DNA of 6,974 nt, from the NCBI GenBank assembly GCA_014378955.1, contig JACMMQ010000278.1:1-6974 (forward strand), written 5' to 3'. The notes beneath the pieces were generated by a model that searched no databases, was not told where the DNA came from, and saw only the letters and a list, made by a program, of their open reading frames with translations. This document shows positions 5,829-6,974 of the stretch, piece by piece. The position numbers were made by a program, and so were the translations under genes. This DNA is from Clostridia bacterium. Its GTDB lineage: Bacteria > Bacillota > Clostridia > SK-Y3 > JACMMQ01. How positions within the stretch are numbered: the first letter of the stretch is position 1; each line of letters begins with the position of its first letter.

Positions 5829-5835
5829 CTCCCTT
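5829..5835 (-). promoter_or_regulatory. Shine-Dalgarno site that decides the GTG start
   Basis: The minus strand reads AAGGGAG with a 7-base spacer to the GTG at 5821-5819. It sits two bases after the T-tract of the wecB terminator. It supports the GTG start and argues against the in-frame ATG at 5857. Confidence 0.8.
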
Positions 5836-5837
5836 CT

Positions 5838-5869
5838 AAAAAATCCCCGCCACGCATGATGACAGGGAT
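5838..5869 (-). terminator. Rho-independent terminator after the UDP-GlcNAc epimerase gene
   Basis: On the minus strand ATCCCTGTCA (5869-5860) and TGGCGGGGAT (5852-5843) form a 10-bp stem with two G-U pairs and the loop TCATGCG, followed by a run of T (5843-5838). It begins 20 bases after the epimerase stop codon. Because the ribosome binding site of the next gene follows at once, the same element may also act as an attenuator for the lipoprotein cluster. Confidence 0.8.
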
Positions 5870-5889
5870 ATTTCTAGTATATGCTTTTT

Positions 5890-6974
5890 TTATACCAAAT
5901 AATCCGCTTCTCGGTCTTTTCTTAAACCGAATGCAAAACGGATTGCCTGAACAGTACGATAGGAAGCAGTGCCATCCCCATAAGGGTTGACTGCTTTTGC
6001 CATTGCTTGATAGGCTTGTGGGTTATCTAGTAATTCAGCCGTTAATGCAAATATTTCGTCCTTATCTACACCTGCAATTTTGACCGTTCCTGCATCCACT
6101 GCCTCTGGTCGCTCTGTTTCCTTACGCAACACCAAAACTGGCTTGCCCAAGGACGGCGCTTCCTCTTGTAAGCCACCAGAATCGGTTAATATTAAAAACG
6201 CGCGTGAGATTGCATTATGTAATTCCTGCACCTCAATTGGGTCAATGAGGAATATGCGCGCATGTCCACCCAAAATGCGATGCGCCGTTTCCTTCACCAA
6301 TGGGTTTGGATGCACCGGGTAAACCACCGTGACATCAGGATAGGTGTTGGCTATTTTCAAAACTGCTTCGCAAATATTTTCAAGTGGCTCGCCTAAATTT
6401 TCACGGCGATGTGCGGTCATTAAAATCACACGGGACTTGTCAAAATCCAGCTTGCTAAGCACTTCATTTTTAAAAACATAATTTTCTTGCACCGTTGTAT
6501 TGAGCGCATCAATGACGGTATTGCCCGTTATAAAGATATGTGAAGGGTCTACGCCTTCACGTAATAAGTTTTCTCTGTTTGCCTTGGTGGGTGAAAAGTG
6601 AAAATCCGCAATCGTGCCCGTGAGCTTACGATTCATTTCCTCTGGAAAGGGTGAATATTTGTCGTAGGTACGCAGACCTGCTTCAACATGCCCAACCTTT
6701 ACTTGGTTATAAAAGGATGCTAACGCCCCTACAAAGGTCGTTGAGGTGTCGCCATGCACCAAGGTGATGTCAGGCTTTACTTCGGCAATCACCTTACCCA
6801 AGCCGAGTAACACACGAGAGGTAATGTCAAACAGTGTTTGACGTGCTTGCATGATATCTAAATCGTAATGCGGTGTAATATCAAAGATGGATAGCACCTG
6901 GTCCAACATCTCTCTATGCTGTGCTGTGACACAAACGATGGACTGTATATCCTCATATTTTTCTAATTCTTTAA
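5890..6974 (-). CDS. wecB: UDP-N-acetylglucosamine 2-epimerase, non-hydrolysing (5' end outside window)
   Basis: 360 codons are visible. The reading frame stays open to the right edge, starting KELEKYEDIQSIVCVTAQHR, so the ATG at 6909 is internal and about 25 N-terminal residues (including the family's GTRPEAI segment) lie outside. The enzyme interconverts UDP-GlcNAc and UDP-ManNAc in the cytoplasm, supplying ManNAc for teichoic acid linkage units, capsule or other surface glycans. Motifs, counted from the first visible codon, are HGDTSTT (73-79), HVEAGLR (95-101), PEEMNR (110-115), TGNTVIDAL, TAHRRENLGEP (about 186-196), YPVHPNP, and the UDP-binding DSGGLQEE (264-271) with KETERPE (284-290). 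The acidic and His residues used in catalysis by the family are within these motifs. It ends with TAA at 5890-5892 and is followed by a good terminator. The upstream operon context is not visible. The names mnaA and wecB are both used for this family. Confidence 0.96.
   Translation of the reverse strand, partial: KELEKYEDIQSIVCVTAQHREMLDQVLSIFDITPHYDLDIMQARQTLFDITSRVLLGLGKVIAEVKPDITLVHGDTSTTFVGALASFYNQVKVGHVEAGLRTYDKYSPFPEEMNRKLTGTIADFHFSPTKANRENLLREGVDPSHIFITGNTVIDALNTTVQENYVFKNEVLSKLDFDKSRVILMTAHRRENLGEPLENICEAVLKIANTYPDVTVVYPVHPNPLVKETAHRILGGHARIFLIDPIEVQELHNAISRAFLILTDSGGLQEEAPSLGKPVLVLRKETERPEAVDAGTVKIAGVDKDEIFALTAELLDNPQAYQAMAKAVNPYGDGTASYRTVQAIRFAFGLRKDREADYLV

Noticed and set aside
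5822..5857. ATG at 5857 as start of the metallo-beta-lactamase protein
   Set aside because: It lies in the loop of the wecB terminator, has no Shine-Dalgarno and would put 12 polar residues before the signal peptide; GTG at 5821 fits better.
5876..5881. TATACT on the minus strand as a -10 box for the lipoprotein cluster
   Set aside because: No -35 match at the right distance and no extended -10 TG; RNA would start directly in the terminator hairpin. Mentioned in the findings but not supported as a promoter.

Overview
The window looks like chromosomal DNA from a low-GC Gram-positive bacterium (Bacillota), most likely a member of Clostridia. The pointers are the AT-rich codon use, strong purine-rich Shine-Dalgarno sites 7-9 bases before most starts, a type I-alpha glutamine synthetase, an ANTAR-domain regulator directly behind glnA (an arrangement known from clostridia), and a DUF3006/DUF4153 pair. 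This placement is an inference; there is no rRNA or other marker gene. Every recognised gene lies on the minus strand, so the layout is described from high to low coordinates.

Right part (6974 to about 5838): a wecB-type UDP-GlcNAc 2-epimerase whose first ~25 codons lie beyond the window edge. It ends in a rho-independent terminator.

Middle (5821 to 2844): a three-gene cluster. It encodes a ComEC-like metallo-beta-lactamase lipoprotein (GTG start), a 67-residue DUF3006 protein whose start overlaps the previous stop (ATGA), and a 622-residue polytopic DUF4153 membrane protein. The wecB terminator ends only two bases before the ribosome binding site of the lipoprotein gene, so this cluster has no obvious promoter of its own.

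Long gene-free stretch (2843 to 2222): a good sigma-A promoter at 2682-2710, followed almost at once by an intrinsic terminator (attenuator) whose apical hairpin has a hexaloop A-A-A-G-C-U. This fits the A1/G4 rule known for ANTAR target hairpins. After it comes a block of about 330 bases made of nine consecutive near-perfect palindromes, probably an interspersed repeat. A perfect TGTNA-N7-TNACA box (GlnR/TnrA type) lies 25 bases before the glnA start codon.

Left part (2221 to 1): a nitrogen-assimilation operon of glnA, an ANTAR response regulator (nitR-like) and the first 88 codons of an FAD/NAD-dependent oxidoreductase. The best reading is that glnA expression is set by transcription attenuation in the leader, with the ANTAR protein encoded just downstream as the candidate antiterminator, plus a possible GlnR-type operator near the start codon. 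The oxidoreductase may belong to a glutamate-synthase-type module continuing beyond the left edge, but that cannot be seen here.
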